Assembly (NCBI GenBank): GCA_958496175.1 | Contig: OY292277.1 | Span: 40,931,050-40,995,049, forward strand | Origin: Sisyra terminalis | Taxonomy: Eukaryota > Arthropoda > Insecta > Neuroptera > Sisyridae | Direction: 5' to 3' | DNA length: 64,000 nucleotides | Shown: positions 36,141 to 49,615 of the stretch, piece by piece | Numbering within the stretch: the stretch's first letter is position 1 | How the letters are laid out: each line of letters opens with the position of its first letter | Position numbers and translations under genes: made by a program | The notes under the pieces: model-generated | The model's database searches: none | Seen by the model: the letters and a program-made list of their open reading frames with translations, nothing else | What the model was told of the DNA's origin: nothing

Positions 36141-37534
36141 TTTATTTGAACATATTAAAAGTTCAATTTAAAATCGTTAATCTTCCAATTAAGTATAACA
36201 TCAATTATTCACCAGAACTTAATGTATGACAAATTAATAGTTTTTTCTTGAAACTCTTGCTTATCTCACTATTTTAAATATAAAACACGTCAGAAAAAGA
36301 AAACTTTACAGATTCTTTCTAGGAAAATTATATTTGTTTTTACTATTATTGAATGATAAAGTCAAAAGTTTAGAGCGATAATTATTAACAAATAGAACTC
36401 GGGCAAACTTACAACAAACTTCTCGACGAATATTAATAATTCAAAACATAGCAAGTGACTACCCACATAAATCTATACTTCGCAATTATTTAACTACAAA
36501 TATCGAATTGAGCGAGAAAGTGAAAACTAATGAAACAATGAAAATGGTTTAATAAGCGGAAATTAATTATATGAAAATATCTCAAGTATTTCACCCCTCA
36601 AACTGAAATCACGAAATATTTCCAGGCTTTAAATTAACATTTAAACAATGGGATGAAGCATTCAAAATGGATTTACTGCTGTATATAAATAATACTTTTA
36701 TCATTCAGTATTATTTTGATTGACTAATATATATTTAATTTTAAGTAGATATCCGAAAGAATAAATTACAATGTTGTAGTAAAATAATCAGGTCCTGCTT
36801 CCTTATTCTTTGATTTCTGTGAAAAAATCGAAACCAATAACAATAGAAAAGACAACTCTAAGTTTTCTAATTCAATTATTAAAGGTTCTGTGTTACAATT
36901 AATAACACTTAAGGGTACAATTCCTTTAATGCAAAATGTTTTTCTATTCTAATTTTTGAAGATTTATTTTGCCAGATGTTTTAAGCAACGCCCAGGCTAA
37001 AAAAACTATTTCACTTACTGCCCAATTTTGATTAATTAGATACATTTCAAAAATTTCAGCAGACAACATTTTCCAAGATCAAGTTTAGTTGAGTACTGAA
37101 GTACTGAGCTACTGAGTACTGAACTGGTTTTGAGCAAAAATATGGTACGTTTAATTCAGCGGTTGGGAAACTTTTATAATCAGTACTCCAAAATATTTTG
37201 GCGTAAGTTGATATGAACCCTAATTTTAAAAAGGATACAATCAATGTAAATTTAAATTAAACTTTTTTTATTGAATTGAGTTGCATCAACGTAGTTGGTG
37301 TGCAAGAGACACAAAAGATAAAAGTTTTTAATTGGATCAAACAAAATTAAACTCAAGTTAACTCCTTAGCACCTTAGCGTCTTGCCTAAATTCTCCTCAA
37401 GCTATAAAACAGCACAATATCCTTCCAAAAAGAAATGCAAATATACAATAAAATATAAACGAACCTTGAAACCCTAAGTCAGTAATGACTTGGTTTTTTA
37501 AATTTAAAGCTTTCACGGTCGGTCTTATTCAAGA
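36141..37534. other. Intergenic stretch, nothing identified
   Basis: AT-rich; one short run of tactgag repeats at 37090-37120. Confidence 0.5.
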
Positions 37535-37910
37535 TATAACTCTTTATTTCAGGGCGTAATTGCTCCGAAACTAATCGCAGGATGGTCCTCAAGCCGTCTT
37601 ATATACCATCCATTGTGGGTGAAAAATAGAGTTTAAAGCAGAAGAGCAAGTCAACCAATAAGAGAAGAAGGGGATAATCCTTCTCTTTTTAGTTGAAAAG
37701 CTCCTCTACTATAAACTTTATTTTCCACCCCCAATGGATGGTATATAAGACGGCTTGAGTTTCCTCGATTCCTGCGATTAGTTTCGAAGTAATTACGCCC
37801 TGAAGATACGACCCGGAGAGGTTGCAAAACGTTGGCAACATAGTCAATCTTTTTTGACACGGCTTTGGATCCAAAAGCCACAACTTTTTCAATAAAGAGT
37901 TGTATCTTGA
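37535..37910. mobile_element. Foldback element B with hammerhead-like core, one arm deleted
   Basis: The left arm (about 37535-37680) and right arm (about 37690-37910) are inverted copies sharing ttcaagatataactctttat, gggcgtaatt, gaaactaatcgcagga, caagccgtcttatataccat and ccattgtgggtg. The right arm has about 95 extra bases (37805-37900), absent from the left, and these include the segment ctgaagatacgacccggaga followed by ggttgcaaaac. Thus the left arm has an internal deletion exactly spanning the core. Frames through the right arm are open on the minus strand, but this is a by-product of the palindrome. Confidence 0.8.
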
Positions 37911-37959
37911 ATGACTTGGTTATTTGGGAATGACTAGAGTAAAAAAAAATATTTTTTAT

Positions 37960-38035
37960 CGTTGTTTGTCGTTGTTTTTGGGATGTTGAGGTTTTTTTGT
38001 GGCTCTAGGGTTAGTAAGAAATCGTCAAGTGTAAG
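37960..38035 (-). mobile_element. tRNA-derived SINE, copy E (3' half, diverged)
   Basis: The + strand ggctctagggttagtaagaa and the preceding ttgaggttttttt match the reverse complement of the SINE 3' half (gactctagggttgataagaa in copy B). The 5' promoter half is absent. Confidence 0.5.
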
Positions 38036-40594
38036 GGCCGGTATTATTTATCCAAAATAACAGTATATATGTTACTTCCATACGTACAAATCTTTTGCTA
38101 TATATTTTTAGATTAATCGGTTTAGATTAAGCGCTGTCTATCAGTTAAATTTGGTAAAATTTTACAATCATTAATTGCAAAGAGGAAAAATTCCCAGATA
38201 TCAACATTTAGGATAATTAACCTCTGTTCCTCGAGAGCTAGTTTCATAGGACATACAGTTTCCCCCTACTTTCTAATAACTAGATTGTTTTCGGTTAGTC
38301 GAAATAAGCTACCTTTCCTGAAAATGTGCTATTTTTTCCTTTGTTTACAATATTTTATTAGCAGATCAGTAGCATACTTTTCCTAAATAATCGACTGCTT
38401 CATATATCATTTATTGCCTCTTCAATTTTAAGGGGTTTTCGTTATTTTTCATTCAAAATTTCTTATGATAAGCTTTCTATAGAGTGTTTCCAAAATAGAC
38501 TTCTCATGAATGATTTTTAATTTCCACAACCTTTTTGTTTTCAAGCAAGAATTCAGGATTGGCAACCAGCTGCTTACTATACCCAAATAAATAAACTAAT
38601 TGGTAAACTTTCCAATAAAAAAGTTTAGTTCTATTTAGGACACATAAATAAAATTCAGTACTTATTCAATAGAATGATTGTTTTAAGAGTGATACGGTAG
38701 TTCATTTTTCTGTTTTTCCTAAAATTTTAAGAGTACCAATAGTGTATACACGTTTTAATTCAATATTTATTTTTCTTTATAGTTTGACCAACCATAAACT
38801 TTTTCTATCTTCTAGTCTATTTATACAAAAAACTATCAAATAGTTTATTTATGTGTTTTTAAATAATAATACAGGCCAAATAATTCATGAACGTATGAAA
38901 GCTCAACCATGATGTTATATAAGTCTAATAGATTTAAATAGCTTAAAGCTTATGCTTAAGAATAAAAGAATATTTCGATACTAAAATCTATTCTAAATGA
39001 GACGATTGCATTAAAAACAAAATACTCTGACCTTATTGGAAAGTTTTTAAGTAGAAAAAAGTGCATTAATATTTCACCCTTAAATGATACATATCGAAAC
39101 TTTTATAAAATGCCTGAAATGATTCAAATTGATGGAAAAAAAAAGCAGCCAATCAACACTTCTTAAGCTATAAATACTTCTCTGATAACTAACACAAATT
39201 TTCATTTCCTTCTGGAAATGTTTCAGCTTTTCGAAGTTATACGTTTCTTGAATTCGTATGAACTATACTTTATGCATTTTCCGGCTTCAAGTAAATGTAG
39301 AAAAGGGAAACTTTTAAGAAACTGTTTCATCTAATCTGCTTTTTACGAATATAAATGTGGATAAGTTGCGAAAGTTTCATTTCTACGGATTACCATTCGT
39401 TGTGAAGTTAGCAAAATTCAGATATACGACCGAACTTATATCATATGTGACGCAAATTATTTCATTTGAAGTGATTATAATAAATTACCAACAGAAATAT
39501 GAGTATGTGCATGGCAATGTACAATCACAAACTATAATTAAAAGGAACGAAAGTTTTTTTATGTAAATATATTGGAGGATTATAATTAAATCATGTAACA
39601 AGAAGTTAAACTTGTTAAATTTTCATGTTGGAACGTTGTTATTTTTTATGTTCCTGCTTTAACAGTGTATACATTATTTAATAAATATAAAAAGTTACCG
39701 TTCTTATAAGTTTGAACTTTTATTTTTCTCAACGATAAAGCACTGATACGACGATTAAATGCTTGTAAATTTTCTATGAGCGATACAGGTTTTTTTTTTG
39801 TAGTAAATTGCATGCGATTTTTCTTCCAATTACTTCATGAATTTTTTACGATTTTTTTCCTTTAAAGAACATTTTCAAAGAAATTTATTTTCAATGTGAA
39901 AATGAAAGAAACAAGCGTAGTAGGAAAAGATTTGTTCGATTTTTCGGTTTTGCCTTATTTAATCGTTTATGATTACTCCAAATCGGAAAAGTGAGGAAAA
40001 TAATAATAGAATGTAGGCTTATCTGAGACTCGCGATTGGTCCCTTAGGTGAAAATCTGAAACCCGTAGTGTCATTGATTGATTTCACTTTCTTTATTTTA
40101 TTGGGTTTGTTCGAGAGTTAAGGAAGATATATGGTTGAAGCAATTAAATATTCAGTATAGCTTACCAATACTTTATTGAACTTTATTTTTCTCGTGAGTG
40201 TAATTAATTGAAATTTGAAAACGTTTTGATTACTAGATTATTTTTACTAAGTTTAGTCCGTTGTTTCATTGGCTTACCATTTTTTTCTATTGAATAGTTT
40301 TTCATTCTGAAACTTCTTTATATTTGAGATCCAATTTTACAAGTTACCCAAACCTGATTTCCCGGTACTTTTGGCGTTTTACCCACAATGGCTGCTACAT
40401 ATTTTTAAAATAAATTTGATGTCCAGAGACTCAAACAATGAGGATGTTGTATCTAATAAAATATTTAAATTAAAATCATTGAAATTTGATCTTCTTAAAA
40501 AATTGCGATACCTCTGGTGTGTATTTTATTAAATTTTCGTTGAAGAGCTTTTTGCGGGCTTTTTCGTCTTGTAATTTGGTTTTCTTTTTTTTTT
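38036..40594. other. Intergenic stretch, nothing identified
   Basis: AT-rich; open frames here are short and of low-complexity composition. Confidence 0.5.
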
Positions 40595-40895
40595 TCTCGA
40601 TAATCACGATAGTATTCTGTGTTTGTTTTCGACATACTTTAAAAATGTTTTTATTAAAATAATAAAAAGTTTATGTAAACTACCTATACACAATTCATCA
40701 CGGTTGTTATGACAACTATTCCCAAGCAGCGTAATACACAGGCGCGCACTTAAGAAAGACAAAAATGTATTCGATTTCATTCTTTCGTTCGTTAAATCTT
40801 ATAGATTTATATGTTAATAGCTTTTAACTGTCGCTTTTTTGTTTTATGAAATTTCAAGTTACAACGATGCTAAAGAAGTTTTCACTTGAAAAAAT
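40595..40895 (+). repeat. Dispersed repeat Z, copy 1
   Basis: About 290 bp matching the reverse complement of 46440-46760. Shared blocks include gacaactattcccaagcagc, tcattctttcgttcgttaaa, aactgtcgcttttttgtttt and aagaagttttcactt. Identity looks like roughly 80 percent by eye. No coding frame. Confidence 0.75.
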
Positions 40896-40977
40896 GCTTT
40901 CAGCTGAATTGATCATCGTGGACTTCAATACCAAAGAATCTTAACTCATAGAAATGAATTGACTTCAATGTGGTGAG

Positions 40978-41297
40978 TAGGGATTGCAATCCTGCACTGT
41001 TTCCAATCCCGCGGGATTTTTGCTGGATTGACTTCATAACAGTGGGATCCTGCGGGATACCCCTTCCCGCTGGGACGCGGGATCCTACTTTGTTGGATTG
41101 TTGTCCCTAACGGCAACGTCGCTTGTAAAATGAGTCGCTAAGTAGATTAAAGGCGGCAATTTTAATACATTTGTACCGGATGATACTTGCGGATTCGCAT
41201 TGGTGATCCGCAAAATATTGCGAGATCCTGCAGAGCCTTAAATTGAGCTGGATCCCACAGGATCACGGGATCCTACTTTGCTGGATTGCAATCCCTA
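40978..41297. mobile_element. hAT-like 320-bp MITE with 8-bp target duplication
   Basis: Terminal inverted repeats begin tagggattgcaatcc on both ends. Subterminal gcgggat/ggatcctac motifs recur in both orientations, giving a clearly higher GC content than the surroundings. The flanks are gtggtgag (40970-40977) and gtgatgag (41298-41305), an 8-bp duplication with one mismatch. Non-coding. Confidence 0.85.
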
Positions 41298-41305
41298 GTG
41301 ATGAG

Positions 41306-43248
41306 AGTACAAATTTTTCACTATTCATTTCTCAATTAACGTAGACAATTCGTAGGCATGAATTTATAAGTTGGGCAGTTTTCTATGTCAAATATAAACA
41401 TTACTCTGTGGCTTTAGCTACACCAAAACGTTACCAATTATTACCCCAAATCTAATTCCCAATTGACCGTTTTCCAGAATAAATTTCGAAAAACAAAAAA
41501 CATTTTTCCAAATTGATTTCTCTCAAAATTAAAAAAAAGAGATTAAAGAAAAGAAAGAAAACATTTTTTTGGTAAATAATTATGTTAAAATGGTTAAATG
41601 AAAACTCGATTGTGACGAATTTAAAGAGTTTATAGAATAGATTTTATATAGAATTTATAGAAGGTTAAAATGTACGTCTATATAAAATGACCAAATTAAT
41701 ACTTATTCATTCAAGAAAAACATTTTGTTTGAAAAAATATTGGTTTTTTTAAAAAGAAGTTGTTAATCTATTGAAGCAATCAAAATAATTATAAAATTCG
41801 CAATTTTTTTAATCGCATTATCCTTTCTTTTACACGGATTTTTTTGATGATTTTTACTAATTCCAATTACTTATAGAGACATGGAAAGTAAAATTCATTA
41901 TTAAAGGAACCAAATTTTTCTTTCTTTCATAAAAATTTAACAATATGCTTTTTAATAAGAATTAATAACTTTCATTAATTACATTCAACGAAGTTGCGTT
42001 GGATTAATTAATAAAGTTACATCAACTAACTTTACGCTTTTTATCAATAATTTAACGACGTTGATTAAGCCTTATGAAAATATGAAAAAATAACTACGGG
42101 AATAAATTTGGAAGGGACAAAAGTTACGACCGTTGGGAAATTACAAAGCTTCGAGAAGGATTTTATCTTGTCAGTTTAAACTTATTTAAAACTATAAAAG
42201 CTCTGTTAAAAACTTGTCAGATAAAATGTCAAGTAATATCGATTCGTTTCTCTACACACTTTTACAAATAATTTAGTTGTTAAAGTATTTTTTCTTTTCA
42301 AAATAAAGTCTTCAAAGTTTTTCGCTTTGTTTTAATGAAGCAAAGAAAAAAATCATTATTTTCAAACGCTATGAATTCAAACAGGTTATCGTCTTTAAAA
42401 ATTAACAGCATTTCATAAAATGCACTCAAGAAAAAATAATCTTTTCTTTTCCACCCGTAACGTTTATTAAGTTTGTTTGGAAATTCGCCAACGTGTCTTA
42501 ATCATGCATAACTTTGTTCATACATTGGAAAAAAGCGACGACAAACACGAGTTAAAAATGTATAAAACGATTATTGTTTGTTGTTAAAAGTTCTCTTAAT
42601 GTTGCGAGTCATTTTCTTATCGAGAGAAAAGAATCGTAAAAACAGTATGAGATACCGAGACCAAGAATTCCATGAATAAAAGTAATTTAAATAGAATGTT
42701 TTCTTTTACTTTACAAAAAAAAGAGTAAAAAACCTCTGAAAAGAATAATTCTATTTGCTTATTTTTTTTTTTTCACTCACCTTAGCGTAAATGACTTTAT
42801 GGACTCAAATATTTTCTCTTGTATGAGAATTTCAAGACTTGTAGAAATTACAGCAAAATATAAAGAGCCATATGTGCAACCGTCTTACCTGAAAGAAAAC
42901 AAAAAACATATTATTCGTAAGAATATCTTACTAATTTAGTTTCCAAAACAATTGTGAAGTAAATTGAACAGGTTTATTAAGTTTTTAAATTAATTTTAAT
43001 CCTTTTTAGTATTTTTCATCTAATATCTTATTTTGAAGAACCTTTCCTCTGGTGGATAAAACAATGATTCACATATTTTTAAAAAATAATTTAAATTCAA
43101 CAAGGGTTAGTATTTTCATTTATGAATTGATATACTATGTCCTTAAGACAACTTTTTAATATTTACAACAAAGAAGTGTTTTGAGCTTGAACCGAAAATC
43201 AAGTTATGTAATATCACCAAATCTACAAGCCTAAAGGAAAGCACCTAT
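41306..43248. other. Intergenic stretch, nothing identified
   Basis: AT-rich, no supported feature. Confidence 0.5.
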
Positions 43249-43256
43249 TCCTAGAA

Positions 43257-43473
43257 CAGTGGTTCTAAACCTTGTTGGAGTTACTGACCCTTAATAGTTT
43301 CATAGGCTCATTTACCGAGCCCTTCTAAATTAGAATAAAAACTGATTTTTTCAAATTCCTAACATAGATTTCTTAATTGATGCACAAAATTATTAAAACG
43401 AGATATACGCCGAGCCCGCAAGACTAACTCTCCGAACTCTCGGGACTCGATCGAAACCAGGTAAGAATCTCTG
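43257..43473. mobile_element. hAT (Charlie-like) 217-bp MITE with 8-bp target duplication
   Basis: The left end cagtggttctaaaccttgtt and the right end, inverted as cagagattcttacctggttt, are the familiar hAT CAGTGGTTCT-AACCT terminal pattern. The flanks tcctagaa (43249-43256) and ttctagaa (43474-43481) differ at one base and match the hAT preference for TCTAGA-like targets. No coding capacity. Confidence 0.85.
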
Positions 43474-43969
43474 TTCTAGAATGTGAAAAAGTTATCTCTT
43501 GGCAATCATTTTAACGTTTCTAGATACAATATTTGAGTGGATAATTTGTCATGGAATTTTAAAAAGATATCAGAAATCCGTTCGACTTCGTGGGAAATGT
43601 AGAGGTTTTTACAAAGTAGTTAATTTTGTACATAAAATGAAGCATTATGGGTTTTTCGGAAACTTTTGAATTGAAGGGACTGGATGCATTTACTGCTAGA
43701 AGGATTAGAGGAACCATACAGTTCTTTTACGTACATTCAAGAAGATCATCAATTTCTTATGTTTGAACAGATTTTTTGAAATCGTGTACTGAATACTGAG
43801 ATCCTAATATTCTAGTAGGTACTATATCCAAAAGATATTTATATTTTCCCATACTTCATTGAGCTAGCCTAAAGAATCTCCAAAAAGATGATAAAAATAA
43901 TAGGAACTGAACCTTATCCTTGCAATTGCAGTCAATAATAGTCAGATACTGTATGTTTCCTTTAGACTT

Positions 43970-44365
43970 TTAGACCTTTAGAGACTGGAAGAGAAAATTA
44001 CCGCATTTGAATTTTAAGTGTATCGTCGAATTCTGAAGATAGCTAGAAGCAAAATCAAGAAGTACTTGATAGAAGAAATATCCAAGAAACGATTATGGTT
44101 TTCATAAAGAAGAAAAAGTTACTGTACTTGGGTTATATCACCCGTAATAAAAGAATCACCTACATCAGCTCATCATTTGATAGAGGATAGGATTGAAGGA
44201 AGATAAACCGTGGACAAAAGGACATATTGGCTAGCCAAACTTTGCTGATGGTTTGGAAAATGCACGAAAGGGGTCTCCCATGTTGTGGCATCAAAAATTA
44301 TAAAGCACTGCTGATCGTCTATATTCGTCGTTAAAGGGGCACCAAAAGAAGAAAAAGAAGACATT
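43970..44365 (+). pseudogene. RTE-type non-LTR element C-terminal relic
   Basis: + strand fragments follow the C-terminal region of RTE-like endonuclease/RT proteins common in insects: a YRRILKIA segment, then RRKSY-LG in place of KLQYLGH, QKDILASQTL in the position of GRRR.SWL.NL, and a tail resembling W......LFR.A..K...A..I.N.R. It ends in a basic gaagaagaaaaagaagac run just after the GT-rich stop region. Several frame shifts and stops break it. The 5' parts, including endonuclease and RT catalytic domain, are not recognisable upstream. Confidence 0.65.
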
Positions 44366-46254
44366 CGCTTATATATTTAAGAGTAATTGAACGGGTCCTA
44401 TAATATGGACAATAAGTAATTTTAAGAGATTTTTCGGTAATATAGGCCAGGAAATTATATTTCAATTTAATTGAAAGTCATTTTTCTAGTCTTTAAACAG
44501 TTTACTTAACAAAGACTTACCACAGTTAAAAAAAATTAAATTATTATTATTCAAATTTTGAATTATTGGAATTTTAAACAATTTTTTTGAGTTATTCAAA
44601 TACAAAGCACTGCCATCTTTATATCAATAGCTTATCCATCAAAAACTATACCATTCAAACTATCATGATAATTTTTTTATTCTCGAAATACTACTCTAAT
44701 TATTAGCAACGTTTACTTCTGCTATTTCAATATTGAATGTTGGAAAAAAGTGGACCATAAATTATGTAGGTAAATATAAATTAGTTAGGTCTTATAGAAA
44801 TCTTGGTCTTTATGTATTGTTAAACTTTCTTCATTTGAAATGTAAGCTACTGACTTAAAAAAATATTAAAGACAAAATCTATACACCGGTCTGTAATTAG
44901 ATGAAAATGGTGCTAATCCTATATCCTATGAAAAAAACTGCATAATATTAAAAAATAGTTTTCCCTTATTAAGTGCGATAATTTAAATATCCTAAGAGAC
45001 TTTACCTTTAAGAAATAAAAAGTTATATGTTAAATTGAAAAATTATTCAAATAATATTACAAATTCAATATATATTTCAATAAAACGAGAAAAAAAATAT
45101 AAATTCCATGAATTCAAAAAAAGCAGTAAATAGTACTTTTCGTTAGGTTTGTAAACTATCTGGTAGATAAGGAAGTTAAGTACCTTCATTCATTTGAACA
45201 TTCAATACAAGATTTCTATTTTAAATATACCATTTTTTGCGAAATCGTATATTTTTTTTTTCGTGGCAACATTTAAACAGAATTTATTATTCATAAATTT
45301 TTCTTGAATTTTAATGTTACCGTAACAAAAGTACGATAAATTTTTGCATCCGCCATGATCCTTAGGGAGCTATTACATAATGGAATGTGAGATTCAAAGG
45401 AAAAGGTCCTGTTATATTATTGATAAAAGGCCAACAATTTTCTTGCTACTCGGAAATGTAAACCTGTGCGGGAAAAAGATATTGCACGAAAAATATTCTG
45501 ATTTGCAACCATTTTAAACACATCTATAAATGTATAATGAAACATCAATCGTCGTTACTGAATGGCAAAAAATAAATAATGATATTCTGACACAATAAAT
45601 TTTTATATCAAGTTGTTTCGTTGTCCAGATACTTCTAGTACGTTCATAAAATTCTTCTTTGAATAATAAATTTCGTTTTGTTCCCTGTACGTTTTATTTA
45701 TACTTTTTTTCTTCGTAAAAAATTCAACATCATATTTTATAAATAATAAAAAGCACAATACTTTCGACGTTTCCGAGATTAAGATTGATGGCTTATCAAA
45801 TGTTGTTTATCATAAATACAAAGCTCATTTCTTTTTTTGAAATATTTTAATCAATTTATTTGTACACAAAACCATTGAAATCCTAAATCTCAAATCAATT
45901 CCCCTTTTATCCATTATGTTACATCCAAGGTAGTGAGTTTAAAACCACAATGAAAGAAAATTTTGCGAACAAAACTGCATTGAAGTTCTGCTTGAGCAAA
46001 GCTCAAGTGGAGATAAATGGAGTCTTAAGAACTTAAAAGGAATAAATTGAGATAAATTGTATCGATTTCAACGAAACTTGTCTTAATTATTTATTTTAAT
46101 CTCGCATTTCGTTAATTTCAATAAAGAATAGGTTGCGCAAATTAAATGAAGACAAAAAGATGTGTCCTAGATTAATTTAGGTCATTTGTATTCATCAATA
46201 GTTGAATTCGGAGATGTTTTAAAAAAAGATTTAACCTCTACTTTAAGTAAAAGA
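44366..46254. other. Intergenic stretch, nothing identified
   Basis: AT-rich; no supported feature. Confidence 0.5.
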
Positions 46255-46400
46255 TTTTTTAAAATTTATTTATTGAGTCACTGTATTACTACTTGGTCAT
46301 TATTGACTCTATGATACATGTTACAATTGGTATTAAATGTTCGATTCTACTACCTCAGTAATAATTGATAAATAATAAATTTTAATAGTAAACATAAACT
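46255..46400 (+). repeat. Dispersed repeat W, copy 1
   Basis: Shares cttggtcattattgact and acatgttacaattggtatta with 53120-53310, followed in both by a TAATAAAT-rich tail. The ordered unique blocks plus a simple-sequence tail suggest the 3' end of a retroelement, but the family is unknown. Confidence 0.6.
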
Positions 46401-46439
46401 AATAAGAACATTTGGGACGTGGTGCATAGATATAGTAAA

Positions 46440-46760
46440 TATTAAGAACAATGATAAGGTTTTTTGAAGTGAAAACTTCTTTAACATCGTTGTGACTTGA
46501 AATTTCATGAAACGAAAAAGCGACAGTTAAGAGAGATAAACATATAAGTCTTTAAGATTTAACGAGCGAAAGAATGAACTAGAAAACATTACAGTATTTC
46601 TCATGTATGTGCACGCCTGCATATTACACTGCTTGGGAATAGTCGTCCTAACAACCACGGTGAATTGTGAATTGTGAACATAAACATTTCTTTCATTTAA
46701 AAACACATTTTTAAAGTATATCAAAAACACACATAGCATATTATCGAAAAAAAGACTGCT
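46440..46760 (-). repeat. Dispersed repeat Z, copy 2 (inverted)
   Basis: Reverse-complement relative of 40595-40895. Its blocks gggaatagtcgtcctaacaa and gcgacagttaagagagataa are the inverted equivalents of those in copy 1. The boundary at the cttttttt/cgataat side is also shared. Confidence 0.75.
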
Positions 46761-49615
46761 AGAATTATTTTAGCAATAAAATAATTATTATTTATTTATT
46801 TGGTTCTAAAAAAACTGCCAATGTACCAATATATAGGTACGACGAACTAATAATTCGTTAGCTTCTGTGACCCTGGCGAATATAATATACTTTTATATAT
46901 ATAAGATTATATAGTATCATATTTTTCAATTTTAATTAATGTTTTTAATTAAAAATGGACATTGAAATTTAAAATTTTAAATAACATCAAAACGCTTTTG
47001 TAGGCGTGGCAACTTATAAATTACAAAAAAGAGTTATACAAATTGTTTTAATTAATTTTTTTTTAATATTTTAACAATCAATAAGCCATATAAATACAAG
47101 TTTATAAGATAAATATATTTTTATTTCATAAAATAAAAAGAATTGAATCAATTCATTATTCTCATTTATAGTCATTTCTTTAACAAAAAGTTTTAACTTT
47201 AATAATAAAATTTTGTAGCCTTTCTATTCAGAAAAACGATTTCCATCTACAAATATCCTTATATTTATAGAATAAGACATTATTGATAACTTTACTCAAC
47301 TTGCAAATATTAGCAAATGGAAAGGAATAGTTAAACAGAATCCTTTCATTAAAATTATTAATAATTTCAATTTTGTCACTGAATATATTCATATTTTTTT
47401 TTTCCTAAAAAGCATTTCTTTATATTATCCTTTTATGTTAATGAAAAGAAAATAATTGCGGATAAAACATCGATGTTTTCCAGTCGCTTATTAGAGTGAA
47501 ATCATTATGCTGATACACAATAAAATAAAAATATCCGCCTTTAGCAATTAGTTTAATTAAAAGAAAATTCTCGTTTTAGTATTATAGAGGAAAATTAAAA
47601 ATTATGAAATTTAATGCCTAATTGCTTACTTAATAGAAAAAGTATAATTATCTTAGCTCGGAGAAAATTATGATACTGAAAAGAAATATTTCAAGGAAAT
47701 TTTTAAGTTATATTTTTTTTGAATATTCTCTATTGATTTTTTCTTAAAGGACCAGGTTTGGTGAAAGTACTTATTGTCAACTTATTTTCAATGGTATTTT
47801 TCATTTATGAAAGCGCTATTAAAAAGCAATATCTAGTCTTTAAAATTTAAAGAATTAATTAAAAGAATGATTATTTTTGTCAAAAGTATAGTGGAGTATT
47901 ATGGTAATAAAAAAATTTTTAAAAAGAAACCGTTTTGAAATAATTGTTAAAATAAAAATGTTAAAAAAATTTGTCAATCTATATTTAGAGTTAAGGGTAA
48001 TACTAAAGATTTAATAGGGATCAGATATAAAAGCAAATGCTTCTTAAGTGCCCAATATTTAAACTACTCTTAATCCTAATAAATTAGTGCAACTCTTGTA
48101 AAAATACACAATGATAACTGAAAAGTATCATTTCTGTGAAGAATATTAAAATTGCTATTGATAGTTCCTTAAAAGTAGGTGGATTTGGCTAAAGGTTTCT
48201 TTCGGATTACATCTACATATATTTATCAAATTTTATTTTTCTCTGAAAATCGGAAAATTTGATTTACTTTTGAAAAGTATTTTTGGATTTAATTTTCAAA
48301 ATATTTCGAATAAAATAAAAATTAAGACCTTTTGCATTATTTGCATTTAAAAAAAATCATAATCAAGTTCAATTTCAAAAAAGTTTCTTGAGTTTCATTA
48401 AGGTTTAATTTTTTTAAAAGGGAATTTAATAACATGAATTTCCTATGAATAGAAAGCCAAATTTAATATTGGAAATTGGATTTAAAAATTGATTTTCTTT
48501 CACCCTTTTTATAGATTTGTTCGTATATTTTCACTAGTTTTTATAATTATGTCAAAAATGCATTGGAAAAGTATACGAAAAAGTTTGTGTATTTCACGAC
48601 GCTGAAAGTTTTGACAATGTTTGGAAATAAAAGTTTTTCAAACTTTCTGTTTTATGTAGTTCAGAGAATTTCGACAGCAATTCCTATACTTCCAAACAAT
48701 GCACATGATTGAAATAAAATCGGAAGTCCAGAAGCATTATATAACTACTAATGTTACAGTATTATAAAAATTATAACAAAACCAAATGATTATACCAAAT
48801 GTTTTTCTTTCCATTAAAACAAACAACGTATGTATTTATAAATTTTTAAGGTAAAATTGGGAAATCCATTTTTGTTTTATTATATTTTTTCAAAAGTAAC
48901 CATATTTCTCTTTCAAATACAAGAGATAGATTAATTGTTAGTTCAACTTTACGAAAATCGAGGAGTTTGAATAAAAAAACATTTAGGCCACAATCCCAAT
49001 CAAGATATATAGAAGAAAGTAAAGATTTCGACACTTAGAAATAAGATAGCTAAATTCAGCCAGCGATATTTGGGCATAGTAGATTCCTATTCAAATCATC
49101 GGGAAATCTTTCTCAGCAATCCCAAAGAGCATAAAAAATGAACAACGTCGAACTCCTGAAGCTATTCAACAGAAACCTACATATAGTATACGATCGCTCC
49201 TTGAGGGGTACAATTCTTACCGCCATTATAAAAGTAAAATTTTCAACACACGTATACCAATTAACGAACACATGGCAGCCTTATTAGCTTAATTTTACGC
49301 AAGACTTCCTTGTGTATAAGCATTAATGAAATATTTCTGTATAGTTTTCTTTTGAAAGAGTTGAGTTAGTACTTGAATCAGATTTTAGATTTTTTAAAAT
49401 ATTTATTAATTCTATTCCTCGTTATTAATGACATACTATTGTTTAAGCATTATTGAACACTATCTTTTATTAATTGGTAATAAATTTTTGTACCTACTAT
49501 AATTAGTTTCATTCCTGTGGAAAGGTTAAGACAAGTTGGTGTAAAGCATGATATGAGATATCTCCAATTGGAGAGAATCAACTATGTAGTATATTTAGTA
49601 TTTTTTTTTTAGTAT
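46761..49615. other. Intergenic stretch, nothing identified
   Basis: AT-rich; no supported feature. Confidence 0.5.

Noticed and set aside
37651..37892. Two overlapping minus-strand frames of 67-76 codons
   Set aside because: Both lie inside the arm of foldback B; a palindrome gives open frames by chance and no protein family was recognised.
40595..46760. Reading the inverted Z pair as terminal repeats of one 6-kb transposon
   Set aside because: The interval contains unrelated insertions with their own duplications and no transposase, and no flanking duplication was found at the outer ends.
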